A stretch of DNA of 64,000 nt from Corynebacterium canis. Its GTDB lineage: Bacteria > Actinomycetota > Actinomycetes > Mycobacteriales > Mycobacteriaceae. Both the position numbers and the translations under genes were made by a program. The stretch's first letter is position 1, and each line of letters begins with the position of its first letter. The stretch covers positions 556,471 to 620,470 of the forward strand of contig NZ_CP047080.1 in assembly GCF_030408595.1 (NCBI RefSeq), in the 5' to 3' direction. Positions 41,651 through 50,812 of this stretch are shown here, in pieces. The notes under the pieces are model-generated. The model was not told where the DNA came from. It saw only the letters and a program-made list of their open reading frames with translations, and did no database searches.

Positions 41651-43429
41651 TTACTTCAATTCCATGAGCACGGCGCCCTTGGTCACGCCCTCACCGGCGG
41701 CGCAAGCCAGACCGGTAACCACGCCATCCTTGTGAGCCTTGACCGGGTTCTCCATCTTCATGGCCTCGAGAACAACCACGGTGTCGCCCTCCGCGACCTC
41801 CTGACCTTCCTCAACATTGACCTTGATCACGGTACCCTGCATCGGAGCGGCCACGGCGTCGCCGGAAACGGCCTTCTTGCCGGCGCTGCCACGACGCTTC
41901 TTGGCCTTCTTCTTTGCGGCACCATTGCCGCCGCCCAGTGCGAGGTCGCCCGGGAGTGCAACCTCGACCCGACGGCCGTCGATCTCCACGATGACCTTTT
42001 GTGCCGGCGTTGCTTCTTCCTCTTCCTCGCCCTCGGCGGGGTCGACGTAAGCCGGGATCGGGTTCTCCCACGCCTCTTCGATCCACTTGGTGTACACGTC
42101 GAACTTGGTGCCGTCGCCGATAAAGGCGGGGTTGTCAACGATGTGGCGGTGGAACGGGATGACGGTGGGCATGCCTTCGACAACATATTCGTCGAGGGCG
42201 CGGCGGGCGCGCTGCAGGGCCTCGTCGCGGTTCTCTCCGTACACGATCAGCTTGGCAAGCATCGAGTCGAACTGACCGCCGATTACCGAGCCTTCCACGA
42301 TGCCGGAATCCATGCGGATACCGGGGCCGGCCGGCTCCGCGTACTTGGTGATCTTGCCGGGGGCGGGCATGAAGTTGGTGCCCGCATCCTCACCATTGAT
42401 ACGGAACTCGATGGCGTGGCCGCGCGGCGACGGATCTTCCTTGATGTGCAATTCGCGGCCTTCGGCGATGCGGAACTGCTCGCGCACCAAGTCGAGGCCG
42501 GTCGTGGCCTCGGTCACGGGGTGCTCCACCTGCAGACGGGTGTTCACCTCGAGGAAGGAGATCAGGCCGTCGGAACCGACCAAGTATTCGACGGTGCCAG
42601 CGCCGTAGTAGTGGGCTTCCTTACAGATCGCCTTGGCGGATTCGTGCAGCCGCTTGCGCTGATCATCGGTCAGGAACGGGGCGGGGGCTTCCTCGACCAG
42701 CTTCTGGAAACGACGCTGCAAGGAGCAGTCACGAGTACCGGCAACCACAACATTGCCGTGCTGGTCGGCCAGCACCTGGCACTCCACGTGGCGGGCCTTG
42801 TCCAGGTAGCGCTCCACGAAGCACTCGCCACGGCCGAAGGCGGCAAGGGCTTCGCGAGTTGCGGACTCGTAAAGATCCTTGACCTCTTCCATCTTGTAGG
42901 CAACCTTCATGCCGCGGCCGCCGCCACCGAAGGCAGCCTTAATGGCGATGGGAAGGCCATGCTCCTTGGCAAACTCCACAACCTCATCGGCATCCTTCAC
43001 CGGCTCCTTGGTGCCGGGGGCCATGGGGGCATTTGCCTTCAAAGCGATGTGGCGTGCGGTGACTTTGTCACCAAGATCACGAATGGACTGCGGCGACGGG
43101 CCAATCCAAATAAGGCCCGCGTTAATCACGGCTTCAGCAAAGTCTCCGTTTTCCGAAAGGAAGCCATAACCGGGGTGGATGGCATCCGCACCGGACTTCT
43201 TGGCAGCATCGAGAATCTTGTCAAACACCAGGTACGATTCTGCGGAGTTCTGACCGCCGAGGGCAAAAGCCTCATCTGCCATGGTGACGAAAGGTGCATC
43301 TGCGTCCGGTTCTGCGTAGACAGCAACACTTGCAATGCCCGCATCACGAGCGGCGCGGATAACGCGAATGGCGATTTCGCCGCGATTGGCAACCAGTACC
43401 TTAGTGATTTTCTTGGTCTCGACTGTCAC
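41651..43429 (-). CDS. accBC: Acyl-CoA carboxylase alpha subunit (biotin carboxylase-BCCP fusion)
   Basis: 592 residues from the GTG at 43429, which has a perfect AGGAGGGG upstream. Residues 1-450 are the ATP-grasp biotin carboxylase ([26 protein letters not shown]), followed by an Ala/Lys-rich linker and a biotin carrier domain with EAMKMEN (biotin Lys about 558). The subunit carboxylates biotin for the acetyl-, propionyl- and long-chain acyl-CoA carboxylases of corynebacteria, which share it. The beta subunits are not in this window. Its 5' leader contains a GCTCCTCA...TGAGGAGC hairpin (43495-43519). Confidence 0.96.
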   Translation of the reverse strand: MTVETKKITKVLVANRGEIAIRVIRAARDAGIASVAVYAEPDADAPFVTMADEAFALGGQNSAESYLVFDKILDAAKKSGADAIHPGYGFLSENGDFAEAVINAGLIWIGPSPQSIRDLGDKVTARHIALKANAPMAPGTKEPVKDADEVVEFAKEHGLPIAIKAAFGGGGRGMKVAYKMEEVKDLYESATREALAAFGRGECFVERYLDKARHVECQVLADQHGNVVVAGTRDCSLQRRFQKLVEEAPAPFLTDDQRKRLHESAKAICKEAHYYGAGTVEYLVGSDGLISFLEVNTRLQVEHPVTEATTGLDLVREQFRIAEGRELHIKEDPSPRGHAIEFRINGEDAGTNFMPAPGKITKYAEPAGPGIRMDSGIVEGSVIGGQFDSMLAKLIVYGENRDEALQRARRALDEYVVEGMPTVIPFHRHIVDNPAFIGDGTKFDVYTKWIEEAWENPIPAYVDPAEGEEEEEATPAQKVIVEIDGRRVEVALPGDLALGGGNGAAKKKAKKRRGSAGKKAVSGDAVAAPMQGTVIKVNVEEGQEVAEGDTVVVLEAMKMENPVKAHKDGVVTGLACAAGEGVTKGAVLMELK

Positions 43430-43494
43430 GAGAACCCCTCCTGAAGATTGTGCACCGCGACGCGACGGGCGCCGCCTCTGTAACCGAATGTGCC

Positions 43495-43519
43495 GCTCCT
43501 CACGTGGGGTATGAGGAGC
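43495..43519. promoter_or_regulatory. Inverted repeat in the accBC leader
   Basis: GCTCCTCA and TGAGGAGC are perfect 8-bp arms around nine bases, 66 bp upstream of the accBC start codon. It could be an RNA hairpin or a repressor site for fatty-acid control. No function is proven. Confidence 0.45.
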
Positions 43520-43606
43520 AGTAGAACACCACTCATTCTTACACACAAACTTGTGAAACCAAGGCCGGATTGCAGCGAAAATGCACGCTAGGGGGTAGCG
43601 ATAGTC

Positions 43607-43620
43607 CCCTGTACAGGGGT
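43607..43620. promoter_or_regulatory. 14-bp perfect palindrome between rhodanese gene and accBC
   Basis: CCCCTGTACAGGGG, flanked by ATAG and CTAT. It lies 35 bp beyond the rhodanese stop codon and about 180 bp upstream of accBC. It may be a terminator stem for the rhodanese gene or an operator for accBC. Confidence 0.5.
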
Positions 43621-43654
43621 GGCTATGGCTCCGACCTGCGTGCCTGAATAATGT

Positions 43655-44542
43655 TTAATTCGATGATAGCGTACCGGGGGTGGGGCCGACGGCGATAGGC
43701 ATCCGGACCATATTGCCCCACTCCACCCACGAACCGTCATAGTTACGGATATTCTCCCGGCCCAGCAGATACTTCAGCACAAACCATGTGTGGGCGCTCC
43801 GATCGCCCACCCGGCAGTACACGATCGAATCGTCCGCAACCTCCGCGTAGATGTCTTCCAACTCCGCGCGAGACCGGAAACGCGAATTAGGATGCACCGC
43901 CAAATTCCACGGGATGTGCATCGCCGTCGGGATATGCCCGCCCCGCATCACCCCCTCTTCGGGGTAGCCCTCCATATTGGAACGCTCACCCGTGTACTCT
44001 TCCAATGTCCGAACATCCAACAAGGGAGTAATACCAATATTTTGCTTAACCTCGGCGGCGAATGCGCGGAACGGGGCGTCGTCACGCTCAATCACCGGGT
44101 ACTCGGAACGCGGGTACTCGGGCACGACGAAAGAGGTGTCGCGCTCCTCCGCCATCCAAGCATCACGGCCGCCGTTAAGCAGGCGCACATCCTCATGGCC
44201 AAAGAGTTCGAACACCCACAATGTAAACGACGCCCACCAGTTGGACTTATCGCCATAAATCACCACGGTATCGTCCCGTGAAATGCCCTTTGATCTCATG
44301 AGCTCGGCAAACGCCTCGCCCGAAATATAGTCACGGACAACCGCGTCATTGAGGTCCCTGCGCCAATCAATGCGAACCGCCCCCGGGATATGACCGATGT
44401 CATACAACAAAGTGTCTTCGTCCGACTCCACGACACGCAACCCGGGTGTGCCAAGGCGCGCGCTCAGCCACGAAGCTGAGACGAGCCGTTCCGGGTGGGC
44501 ATATTCAGCGAACTGCGGATTCGGGTCAAAGGGGGCTGTCAT
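43655..44542 (-). CDS. Thiosulfate sulfurtransferase (tandem rhodanese)
   Basis: 295 residues with two rhodanese domains. The second carries the active-site cysteine in [10 protein letters not shown], fitting CRxGxR-type thiosulfate sulfurtransferases. It moves sulfane sulfur to an acceptor such as cyanide or thioredoxin in the cytoplasm. The first domain has no catalytic Cys, as usual. The place beside accBC matches thtR of C. glutamicum. The start at 44542 ([18 protein letters not shown]) is preceded by GAGAGGAACC. Confidence 0.92.
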   Translation of the reverse strand: MTAPFDPNPQFAEYAHPERLVSASWLSARLGTPGLRVVESDEDTLLYDIGHIPGAVRIDWRRDLNDAVVRDYISGEAFAELMRSKGISRDDTVVIYGDKSNWWASFTLWVFELFGHEDVRLLNGGRDAWMAEERDTSFVVPEYPRSEYPVIERDDAPFRAFAAEVKQNIGITPLLDVRTLEEYTGERSNMEGYPEEGVMRGGHIPTAMHIPWNLAVHPNSRFRSRAELEDIYAEVADDSIVYCRVGDRSAHTWFVLKYLLGRENIRNYDGSWVEWGNMVRMPIAVGPTPGTLSSN

Positions 44543-44700
44543 TGAGGTTCCTCTCGTCGGTGGTGCCTAATCCAGCTTATTCCTACGGTAACCCAGTGTC
44601 GCGGCTGTGGGTGTGGCGTCGGTTACGTCACCAGCGGCAGTGTGGTCTTATGTCTTATTCTGACCTTGGTTGTCTGATCCCCCACATACAAGGAGAATTT

Positions 44701-45762
44701 ATGCATAAGGCTATTGTCGTGTTCGAGGTTGAAGGCGGCAGCGACAAGCAATTCAATGGCCATCGCAAGGACACAATGCCGATCGTGGATGCCATCAAGG
44801 CGAAGGGTTGGCATGCGGAAGTTGTGTACTACCGTCCCGAATGGTCCGAAGCTCTGTTCGAGTACATCTCCAAGAATTTTGATGCCTACATCTCCCGTGT
44901 GAACCCAGGCAACATTCTCGGTGGTGAGAAGGGGTACTTTGATCTCCTCACTCGACTCTCCGATGAAGCTGGCCTCGTAGGCATGTCTCGCCCCGACGAG
45001 ATGATGTCCTACGGCGCGAAAGATGCGCTGGTCAAGCTCGCCGATACCGATCTAGTCCCATCCGATACCTACGCTTACTACGATGTAGAGACCTTCCACA
45101 AGACGTTCCCCAGCTCCCTTTCCTACGGAGAGCGCGTGCTCAAGCAGAACCGCGGCTCCACCGGCGAAGGCATCTGGCGCGTCCAGCTGGAAGACAAGGA
45201 ACTCGCAGCTTCTGTCGAAGAGGGCACTGACCTGCCGTTGGACACCAAGCTGCGCTGCACCGAGGCTGTGGATAACCACACCGAAATTCGTGAGCTCGGC
45301 GAGTTCATGGACTTCTGTGACCAGTACATCATCGGCGATAACGGCATGCTCGTGGATATGCGCTTCATGCCGCGCATCGTCGAAGGTGAGATCCGCATCC
45401 TCCTTGTGGGCCCCCACCCGGTGTTCGTTGTGCACAAGAAGCCGGCTGCCGGCGGCGATAACTTCTCCGCCACCCTGTTCTCTGGCGCAAAGTACACCTA
45501 CGACTCGCCCGAAAAGTGGCAAGAGCTCGTGGACATGTTTGCTGAGGTTCGCCCAGTGATTGCAGAGAAGCTCGGAGGCGATAACATTCCGCTTATCTGG
45601 ACCGCCGACTTCATGCTTGACGACGCCCCAGATGGCGGCGACACCTACGTCCTCGGCGAAATCAACTGCTCCTGTGTCGGTTTCACATCGGAACTGGACA
45701 TGGGCATCCAGGAAATGGTTGCCGACGAGGCGATTTCCCGCGTGGAAAAGAAGTTCGCCTAA
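44701..45762 (+). CDS. Cj0069-type ATP-grasp-like protein
   Basis: 353 residues with AAGGAGAATTT upstream of the ATG. The segments RVLKQNRGSTGEGIWRV, DMRFMPRIVEGEIRILLVG and LGEINCSCVGF fit an ATP-grasp fold related to glutathione-synthetase-like ligases; I recall this protein type being named after Campylobacter Cj0069. It is soluble. The reaction is unknown. It is a single-gene unit with a strong terminator at 45789-45816. Confidence 0.75.
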   Translation: MHKAIVVFEVEGGSDKQFNGHRKDTMPIVDAIKAKGWHAEVVYYRPEWSEALFEYISKNFDAYISRVNPGNILGGEKGYFDLLTRLSDEAGLVGMSRPDEMMSYGAKDALVKLADTDLVPSDTYAYYDVETFHKTFPSSLSYGERVLKQNRGSTGEGIWRVQLEDKELAASVEEGTDLPLDTKLRCTEAVDNHTEIRELGEFMDFCDQYIIGDNGMLVDMRFMPRIVEGEIRILLVGPHPVFVVHKKPAAGGDNFSATLFSGAKYTYDSPEKWQELVDMFAEVRPVIAEKLGGDNIPLIWTADFMLDDAPDGGDTYVLGEINCSCVGFTSELDMGIQEMVADEAISRVEKKFA

Positions 45763-45788
45763 GGGTTTGGTTCCTTGAAGTTACACGG

Positions 45789-45816
45789 ATAACCCCCGCT
45801 TTCGGGCGGGGGTTAT
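45789..45816 (+). terminator. Terminator of the ATP-grasp-like gene
   Basis: ATAACCCCCGC and GCGGGGGTTAT form a perfect 11-bp stem around a six-base loop, 27 bp after the stop codon. Confidence 0.9.
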
Positions 45817-45838
45817 TCGCTGTTGCCGGGTTGGGGGC

Positions 45839-46097
45839 GGTGGCAGGGCCCTGGGGGATAGGTTGTGGGCTCCGCATGAAGTTTTTTACACACGAAACGC
45901 CGATTTGGTGTAATTTTCATCATCCGGGGCGGCCTGGAGGTCCCGCCGCGATATTTTTTACACAGATTCCGGGATTTTGATGTAAAAAATATCGGTAGAC
46001 AACGTTCAACTCCGGTTGTGGAAATAGGTTGCTGGCAATATACCGGCTGAACTGAGGCATTTTACATAATTCGGCCATGGTCCATTAAGGGTAGAGG
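45839..46097 (+). repeat. 259-bp direct repeat, copy A, with AT-rich hairpins
   Basis: It is about 90% identical to 46431-46689. It contains perfect 14-bp arms CGATATTTTTTACA and TGTAAAAAATATCG (45949-45994) and a weaker GAAGTTTTTTACAC...GTGTAATTTTCATC pair. Both copies open with GGTGGCA and end in GGGTAGAGG. Coding potential is absent. Confidence 0.85.
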
Positions 46098-46430
46098 GTT
46101 CCGATGGCTTAGAGGGCCTGCTGTGGAGGTTGTGTCCCATATGATAAAAGTTGATAAAATTATAGGCGGCTTATCGGTGAGTGATGTGTGGTGGGTCCAG
46201 GCCTTGGCGGGTGCTGGGCGGTCATGGTGTTGCCATCGCGTGTCGCAAAATCGCGAGAACCCTCCGGCAGTTATGGAGTTATAGCTATTGGGGCTGCCCG
46301 CTTGAAGTTAACCGGTTTGCAGCAGTGGAACTTCGGAAGCTTTCGTCTGGATGCTCTTCATTTTGGGGTGTGCCGTGGCGGATCATTGGGGAAAGTAGCA
46401 TAGGGTGGCTGGTGGAAGGGCCTTGTGGGA
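46098..46430. other. Spacer between the two 259-bp repeats
   Basis: 333 bp without a convincing gene. Short open frames exist on both strands but lack ribosome binding sites and recognisable sequence. Confidence 0.5.
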
Positions 46431-46689
46431 GGTGGCAAGGCCTTGGAGGATAGGTTGTGGGCTCCGCATGAAGTTTTTTACACACGAAACGCCGATTTGG
46501 TGTAATTTTCATCATCCTGGGCCGCCCGGAGGCCCCGTCGCGATATTTTTTACACAGATTTCCGGATTTTGATGTAAAAAATATCGGTAGACAACGTTCA
46601 ACTCCGGTTGTGGAAATAGGTTGCTGGCGATATACCGGCTGAACTGAGGCCTTTTACGTAATTCGCCCATAGCCCACTAAGGGTAGAGG
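46431..46689 (+). repeat. 259-bp direct repeat, copy B, with AT-rich hairpins
   Basis: Second copy of 45839-46097 at a distance of 592 bp. The hairpin arms (46541-46586) are fully conserved, whereas the G+C-rich parts between them carry the differences. Confidence 0.85.
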
Positions 46690-46841
46690 ATTTCGGGCCG
46701 TCTATCGGGCTTTATCTATTGCGCGCAACCCGAGCGATGGGGGATGCCCAGCCGGCCTCGAAGCGAAGCCGGCCAAGCGGGTACCCACCGATGCGAGATA
46801 TGCCGGCTGTAAAGTGACGCCGGCCGCGGGGCGGAGCCAAC

Positions 46842-47612
46842 CTAGGAGGGGTGTGGGGTGAGCGACTCGAGGGGGTAGTAGAGGTTGACGTTTTCGAGGA
46901 GGATTCGGGTGCGCTCGTCGCCATCCCATTTTGCGGTGACGCCGTGTTTTTCCAGGGTGGGCAGAATGGTGGAGCGGATCAGATCCGACATGTTGAGGCC
47001 TGCTGCCCTCCCGCCGGGGGCCAGTCCGAAGGCTAGCGCGCCTGCGCCACATTCGAATATGGATTCAGCATCCTGCTGGTGGAAAAACACATATGCGTTC
47101 CATTGGCTAGGATCCGCAACCTGGCCGAGGATTTCGTCGTGCCCGCAGGTCTGGCAGCAGGCGAAGTTCTCCCGCGCGATAATCCCGTTGCGCTCCAATT
47201 CGGCGAAGGCGAGGGTGATTGGCATGGGCGGGACCTGGCCAAACGTTTCCTGTTGGGCGAGGCGCTGGGCGATCAGGAATTCGGCAAGCGCCTCGGCGGC
47301 GTCCAAAGGGATGCTGTCGAGTTCGCGGGATTTTTCGGATTCGCTAAAGAAGGGGTAGTCGCAGATGTAATCGACCAAATAGTCGAAATCCGGATCCCCG
47401 CCCATCAAAAGATTGTTCCAAAGTATGTCGAGGAATTCTTGCGCTTGCGCGTCGCCGACACCTTTTGGCAGGTACTGCGGCGGGATCCGCAGCCCCGCCG
47501 GTTGGGCGTTGTAATCCACCGGCCCGGCACCATCCACCGACCCAGCACCATTCACCGGCCCGGCACCAACCACCGCTCCAGCACCTTCCACCTGGAAACC
47601 TCCGTCGCTCAT
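46842..47612 (-). CDS. DUF6891-like protein
   Basis: 256 residues from MSDGGFQVEG. It starts with a short GAG-containing tandem repeat (three to four units of VxGAGx encoded by 18-bp repeats). The soluble domain follows, with CCQTCGHDEI, YVFFHQQDAESIF and WDGDERTRI, as in proteins of the DUF6891 type. The two cysteines close together may bind metal. It overlaps the DUF3151 gene by 4 bp. Function is unknown. Confidence 0.72.
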   Translation of the reverse strand: MSDGGFQVEGAGAVVGAGPVNGAGSVDGAGPVDYNAQPAGLRIPPQYLPKGVGDAQAQEFLDILWNNLLMGGDPDFDYLVDYICDYPFFSESEKSRELDSIPLDAAEALAEFLIAQRLAQQETFGQVPPMPITLAFAELERNGIIARENFACCQTCGHDEILGQVADPSQWNAYVFFHQQDAESIFECGAGALAFGLAPGGRAAGLNMSDLIRSTILPTLEKHGVTAKWDGDERTRILLENVNLYYPLESLTPHPS

Positions 47613-47986
47613 TGGACGCCGTCCAGCAAGGAGGCCACGCAGGCGGGATCGCAATCGGAAAGTAGGGCGCGGCAGCGGTCGTATTCATTCTGTTCACCGA
47701 TCGCCTGCGCCGCCAAGGCGAGCTGCGCAATGGATCGCAGGACGCCTTGGTTCGGCTCGTGCGACCACGGCACGGAACCGAAACCTTTCCAACCGTTGGC
47801 GCGTAGCGCGTCTAAGCCTCGGTGGTATCCGGTCCGGGCGAAGGCGTATCGGACTAGATCGTCGTTGGTGTCTTCGGCGAGGATGGCCCAGGCGAGGGGG
47901 CTTTCGGGGTGTTGCCGGGCGTCGATATGCGCGAGTTCGGCGGGGAGTAGTACGGGGGGAGGGGCTAGGAAATCTTTGCTGTTCAT
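47609..47986 (-). CDS. DUF3151 protein
   Basis: 125 residues. Segments LPAELAHIDARQHPESPLAWAILAE, YHRGLDALRANGWKGFGSVPWSHEPNQG and LIG-EQNEYDRCRALL-like ending match the actinobacterial DUF3151 family, which consists of small soluble helical proteins of unknown role. The start overlaps the cyclophilin stop by 4 bp, and the stop overlaps the next start by 4 bp, so the three genes are coupled. Confidence 0.85.
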   Translation of the reverse strand: MNSKDFLAPPPVLLPAELAHIDARQHPESPLAWAILAEDTNDDLVRYAFARTGYHRGLDALRANGWKGFGSVPWSHEPNQGVLRSIAQLALAAQAIGEQNEYDRCRALLSDCDPACVASLLDGVQ

Positions 47987-48621
47987 AGCGTTGCCTTTTC
48001 GATGTGGACGGCTTGGGCGGGGGCAGCGTCGCGGGCACCTTCGGCGGCGCCGCGTTCACCGATGCTTTGCAGGATGGGCATGCTTTCTTCGGCGACGCGT
48101 CCGACGATGGTGTAGTTCGGCGGCAGCGGCGAGTCCTTATAGGTAAAGAAGAATTGGGAGCCATTGGTGTCGGGCCCGGAATTCGCCATGGCGATGACGC
48201 CGGCGGTGTATAGGCCTTGTTCGTCGGTGCCCACGGGGTATTCGTCTTTAAAGGTGAAGCCGGGCCCGCCGGACCCGGTGGCGGTGGGGTCCCCGCATTG
48301 CAGGATAAAGATGTTTTGCGTGGTCACGCGGTGGCACAGGGTGTTATCGTAAAACCCCTGCTCGGCAAGGTGTTCGATGGTGGCGGCGGCGCAGGGCGCT
48401 TTGGAGCCGTCGAGGTTCATGGCTATTTCGCCTTGATTGGTGGCGAGTTTTACGGTGGCGTTGCCGTCGCTCGGTCCGCTTGGCAGGGAAACTTCCCGGG
48501 ATGCGGATCCGGTTTCGGTAAAGTGGCACTTATTGTCGTCGGGTGTTGTTTCGCCGGGTTCATTCGTTGAACAGGCGCCGAGGAGTAGCGCAACGACGGC
48601 AAGATAAGGCACGTATTTCAT
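47983..48621 (-). CDS. Cyclophilin-type peptidyl-prolyl isomerase lipoprotein
   Basis: 212 residues. The signal peptide ends in a lipobox LLGAC, so the protein is anchored outside the membrane. The cyclophilin domain has FYDNTLCHRV, GGPGFTFKDEYP, MANSGPDTNGSQFFFTY and YTIVGRV. It likely helps fold exported proteins. It is the first gene of a coupled unit with DUF3151 and DUF6891. Confidence 0.9.
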   Translation of the reverse strand: MKYVPYLAVVALLLGACSTNEPGETTPDDNKCHFTETGSASREVSLPSGPSDGNATVKLATNQGEIAMNLDGSKAPCAAATIEHLAEQGFYDNTLCHRVTTQNIFILQCGDPTATGSGGPGFTFKDEYPVGTDEQGLYTAGVIAMANSGPDTNGSQFFFTYKDSPLPPNYTIVGRVAEESMPILQSIGERGAAEGARDAAPAQAVHIEKATL

Positions 48622-48631
48622 ATGTCATATG

Positions 48632-49231
48632 TTAACGGATCCAACATTCTGAAACGTTGTGCCCAAATTGATATAGGGCTTTTCTTACGAGCGGCAGGCT
48701 GAGGCCGATTACGTTGGATGGGTCGCCGTGGATGCTGTCGATAAACCACCCGCCGAGGGCTTCGAGCGTAAAGGCCCCGGCGCAGTGGAGGGGTTCGCCG
48801 GTGCGGGCGTAGGCTTCGATATCGGCGTCGCTGACCTGTCCGAATGTGACGGTGGTGGTGGCGGCTTGGAGTACGCGTTGGCTGTTGTGGGGTGCGATGA
48901 TGCAATGCCCGGTGACGAGTTCGGCGGTGCGTCCGCGTTGTTGTTTCCAGCGTGCGATGGTGTTGTCGATGGTGAGGGGTTTGCCCTGGAGTTGGCCGTC
49001 GAGGTGGAGCATGGAGTCGCAGCCGATGACCACATCTGTGGGGTGCTCAGCGGCTACGGTTTCGGCTTTGGCTTGGCTGAGGGTGAGTATTTGGGTTTCG
49101 GCCGGCGCGTCGCACACGGTGGCTAATAGTGCGTCTTCGTCGAGGTCCGCGGGGTGGACAATGGGCGTTACCCCCGCCGCCTGCAGGATGGCAAGGCGGG
49201 AGGGGGAGGCTGAGGCTAGGACGATACGCAT
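48632..49231 (-). CDS. maf: Maf-family nucleotide pyrophosphatase
   Basis: 199 residues with the family start MRIVLASASPSRLAIL and the catalytic region VIGCDSMLHLDG (the usual D-S/T-V is altered). A GEPLHCAGAFTLEALGGWF segment follows. Maf proteins hydrolyse non-canonical nucleotides to the monophosphate and influence septum formation. The stop lies 10 bp from the cyclophilin start, so it may share its transcript. Confidence 0.93.
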   Translation of the reverse strand: MRIVLASASPSRLAILQAAGVTPIVHPADLDEDALLATVCDAPAETQILTLSQAKAETVAAEHPTDVVIGCDSMLHLDGQLQGKPLTIDNTIARWKQQRGRTAELVTGHCIIAPHNSQRVLQAATTTVTFGQVSDADIEAYARTGEPLHCAGAFTLEALGGWFIDSIHGDPSNVIGLSLPLVRKALYQFGHNVSECWIR

Positions 49232-49268
49232 GCACCTAGCTTATCGACGCCGCGCCACCCCACCCCAG

Positions 49269-50696
49269 CTAGTAATCTGACGCTGATTTCAACGGAAGGA
49301 TTTCTTGTTGCCCTTCCTGCCCGGGGGCCCATTGGACGGCGTAGAAGAGTTCGGGGTTGTTGGTGGGGTAGACGGCGAATTCTTTGTCCGCATTGACGCC
49401 GTATTTTTCGGGTTGGCCGAAGTAGGCGTCGGCTTCCTGGCGGTTATTGAACCGGAGTTCGCCGTCTTTGTTGAAGGGCAGCAGGTAGGAGACCTTGGTG
49501 TTCAGGGGGTCGTTATCGGTGTTTTCGGCGAAGATAAGGACGCCATTGGAGTGGTTGACGGCGTAGTAGTTGCCCATGGTGGTGGCGTTTTTGGCGTCGA
49601 GGCCGGAGGGGAGGTCTTTGAGGGTGGTGCCTACGGCGATGCCATTGGTTTCCTGGGCGGCGTTAAAGGCGTGTTGCGGCTGGCAGCGGCAGAGGGTGAT
49701 GCTGGTGATTTTCTTGTCGCTGGCTATGACCTTCCAGGCGTTTTCATCGCCGACGGGGAAGAGGTATTCGGTGGTGCCGTCGTCAAGCTCGCGTTGTTCC
49801 ATCGGTTCGCCCCAGGCCTCGATGGCTTTGTCTATGGAATCGCCGATGACAATGCCGTCGATGGTGGTGGGGTCGTTGGGTTCGATGGCCTGCAGGGAGC
49901 CGTCCTGGAAGATAAAGTCGCTCTTTTTAAAGGTGACGGTGCAGGTGGTTTCGTTGCAGGTCAGGTCAGGGAAATCCGGGTTGTTTTGTTGGATCTCGTC
50001 GATATTGTCGCCGAGGTTGATGCCGTCGATGCCATTGCCATTGAGGGATTTGTGGAGTTCCTCGTCCCGGAAGGCCTTGAGGCGCTGGGTGAGCTGCTGT
50101 TGGTTTTCGGCCGTCACGGAAATCCCACCGGTCGCCGCGGTGATGGCCTCCAGGTGTTGCGCGTCTTCCTTGAATGTCACGGCGTCGATACGCAATTGGG
50201 GGTGCGAATGGGTAATGGAATTGGTGAGCGCGGCGAAATCCCCGTCGCAGGTGTCCACGCCGTCGGAAAGCACGATGATGCTGGCTGCGCTGTCGGTGGG
50301 GAGCTGGTTGGCGGCCTTTTCGATCGCCTTGGCTAGTGGGGTCCAGCCGCGGGGGGTGATGCCGCCGATGGTGTTATAGGTGACGGCGGCGTTATCGATT
50401 GGCTGAAGTGTGCGAACCAGGGATACGTCCTCGCAGCTCAAGCCCTTCTCGTTGGGGCTATCCCCGACACTTTGCCCGTATGCCACAATGCCCAGCTCGG
50501 AGTCTTCGGGCAAGGACTCGATAAGGTTGCGCGCCGCCGCCTTCGCCGCGTTAATGCGCAGGCCGTCGGCGTCATTGATCAGCATGCTGGAGGAGGCGTC
50601 GAACACCAACATGGTGGGCGGATCCGACTGGAACGCGGAACATCCGGAGAGGAAAACGATCGTGGAGCACAGAAGCATGGCTGTGCGTGTGTGCAT
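49269..50696 (-). CDS. VWA-domain lipoprotein
   Basis: 475 residues from the ATG at 50696. A signal peptide with lipobox FLSGC is followed by a von Willebrand A domain: MIDAS residues DASSSM (about 33-38), a Thr in GWTPLA and VLSDGVD. The remaining 250 residues have no recognised fold, with three Cys pairs. It resembles an extracytoplasmic adhesion or chaperone-like lipoprotein. It is a single-gene unit. Confidence 0.85.
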   Translation of the reverse strand: MHTRTAMLLCSTIVFLSGCSAFQSDPPTMLVFDASSSMLINDADGLRINAAKAAARNLIESLPEDSELGIVAYGQSVGDSPNEKGLSCEDVSLVRTLQPIDNAAVTYNTIGGITPRGWTPLAKAIEKAANQLPTDSAASIIVLSDGVDTCDGDFAALTNSITHSHPQLRIDAVTFKEDAQHLEAITAATGGISVTAENQQQLTQRLKAFRDEELHKSLNGNGIDGINLGDNIDEIQQNNPDFPDLTCNETTCTVTFKKSDFIFQDGSLQAIEPNDPTTIDGIVIGDSIDKAIEAWGEPMEQRELDDGTTEYLFPVGDENAWKVIASDKKITSITLCRCQPQHAFNAAQETNGIAVGTTLKDLPSGLDAKNATTMGNYYAVNHSNGVLIFAENTDNDPLNTKVSYLLPFNKDGELRFNNRQEADAYFGQPEKYGVNADKEFAVYPTNNPELFYAVQWAPGQEGQQEILPLKSASDY

Positions 50697-50812
50697 GGTC
50701 AACCCCCAGGGAAGGTTATCAACAGCAGTGGAAATGCTGCACATAGGATAGCAAGGGTACTACCCAATTGGGAGTGATCTATCCCTGGGGGTGGTGGGGT
50801 CAGGTGCCCAGC

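Noticed and set aside
41579..43444. 621-codon open frame opposite accBC
   Set aside because: Antisense shadow of accBC caused by codon bias; its sequence is not protein-like.
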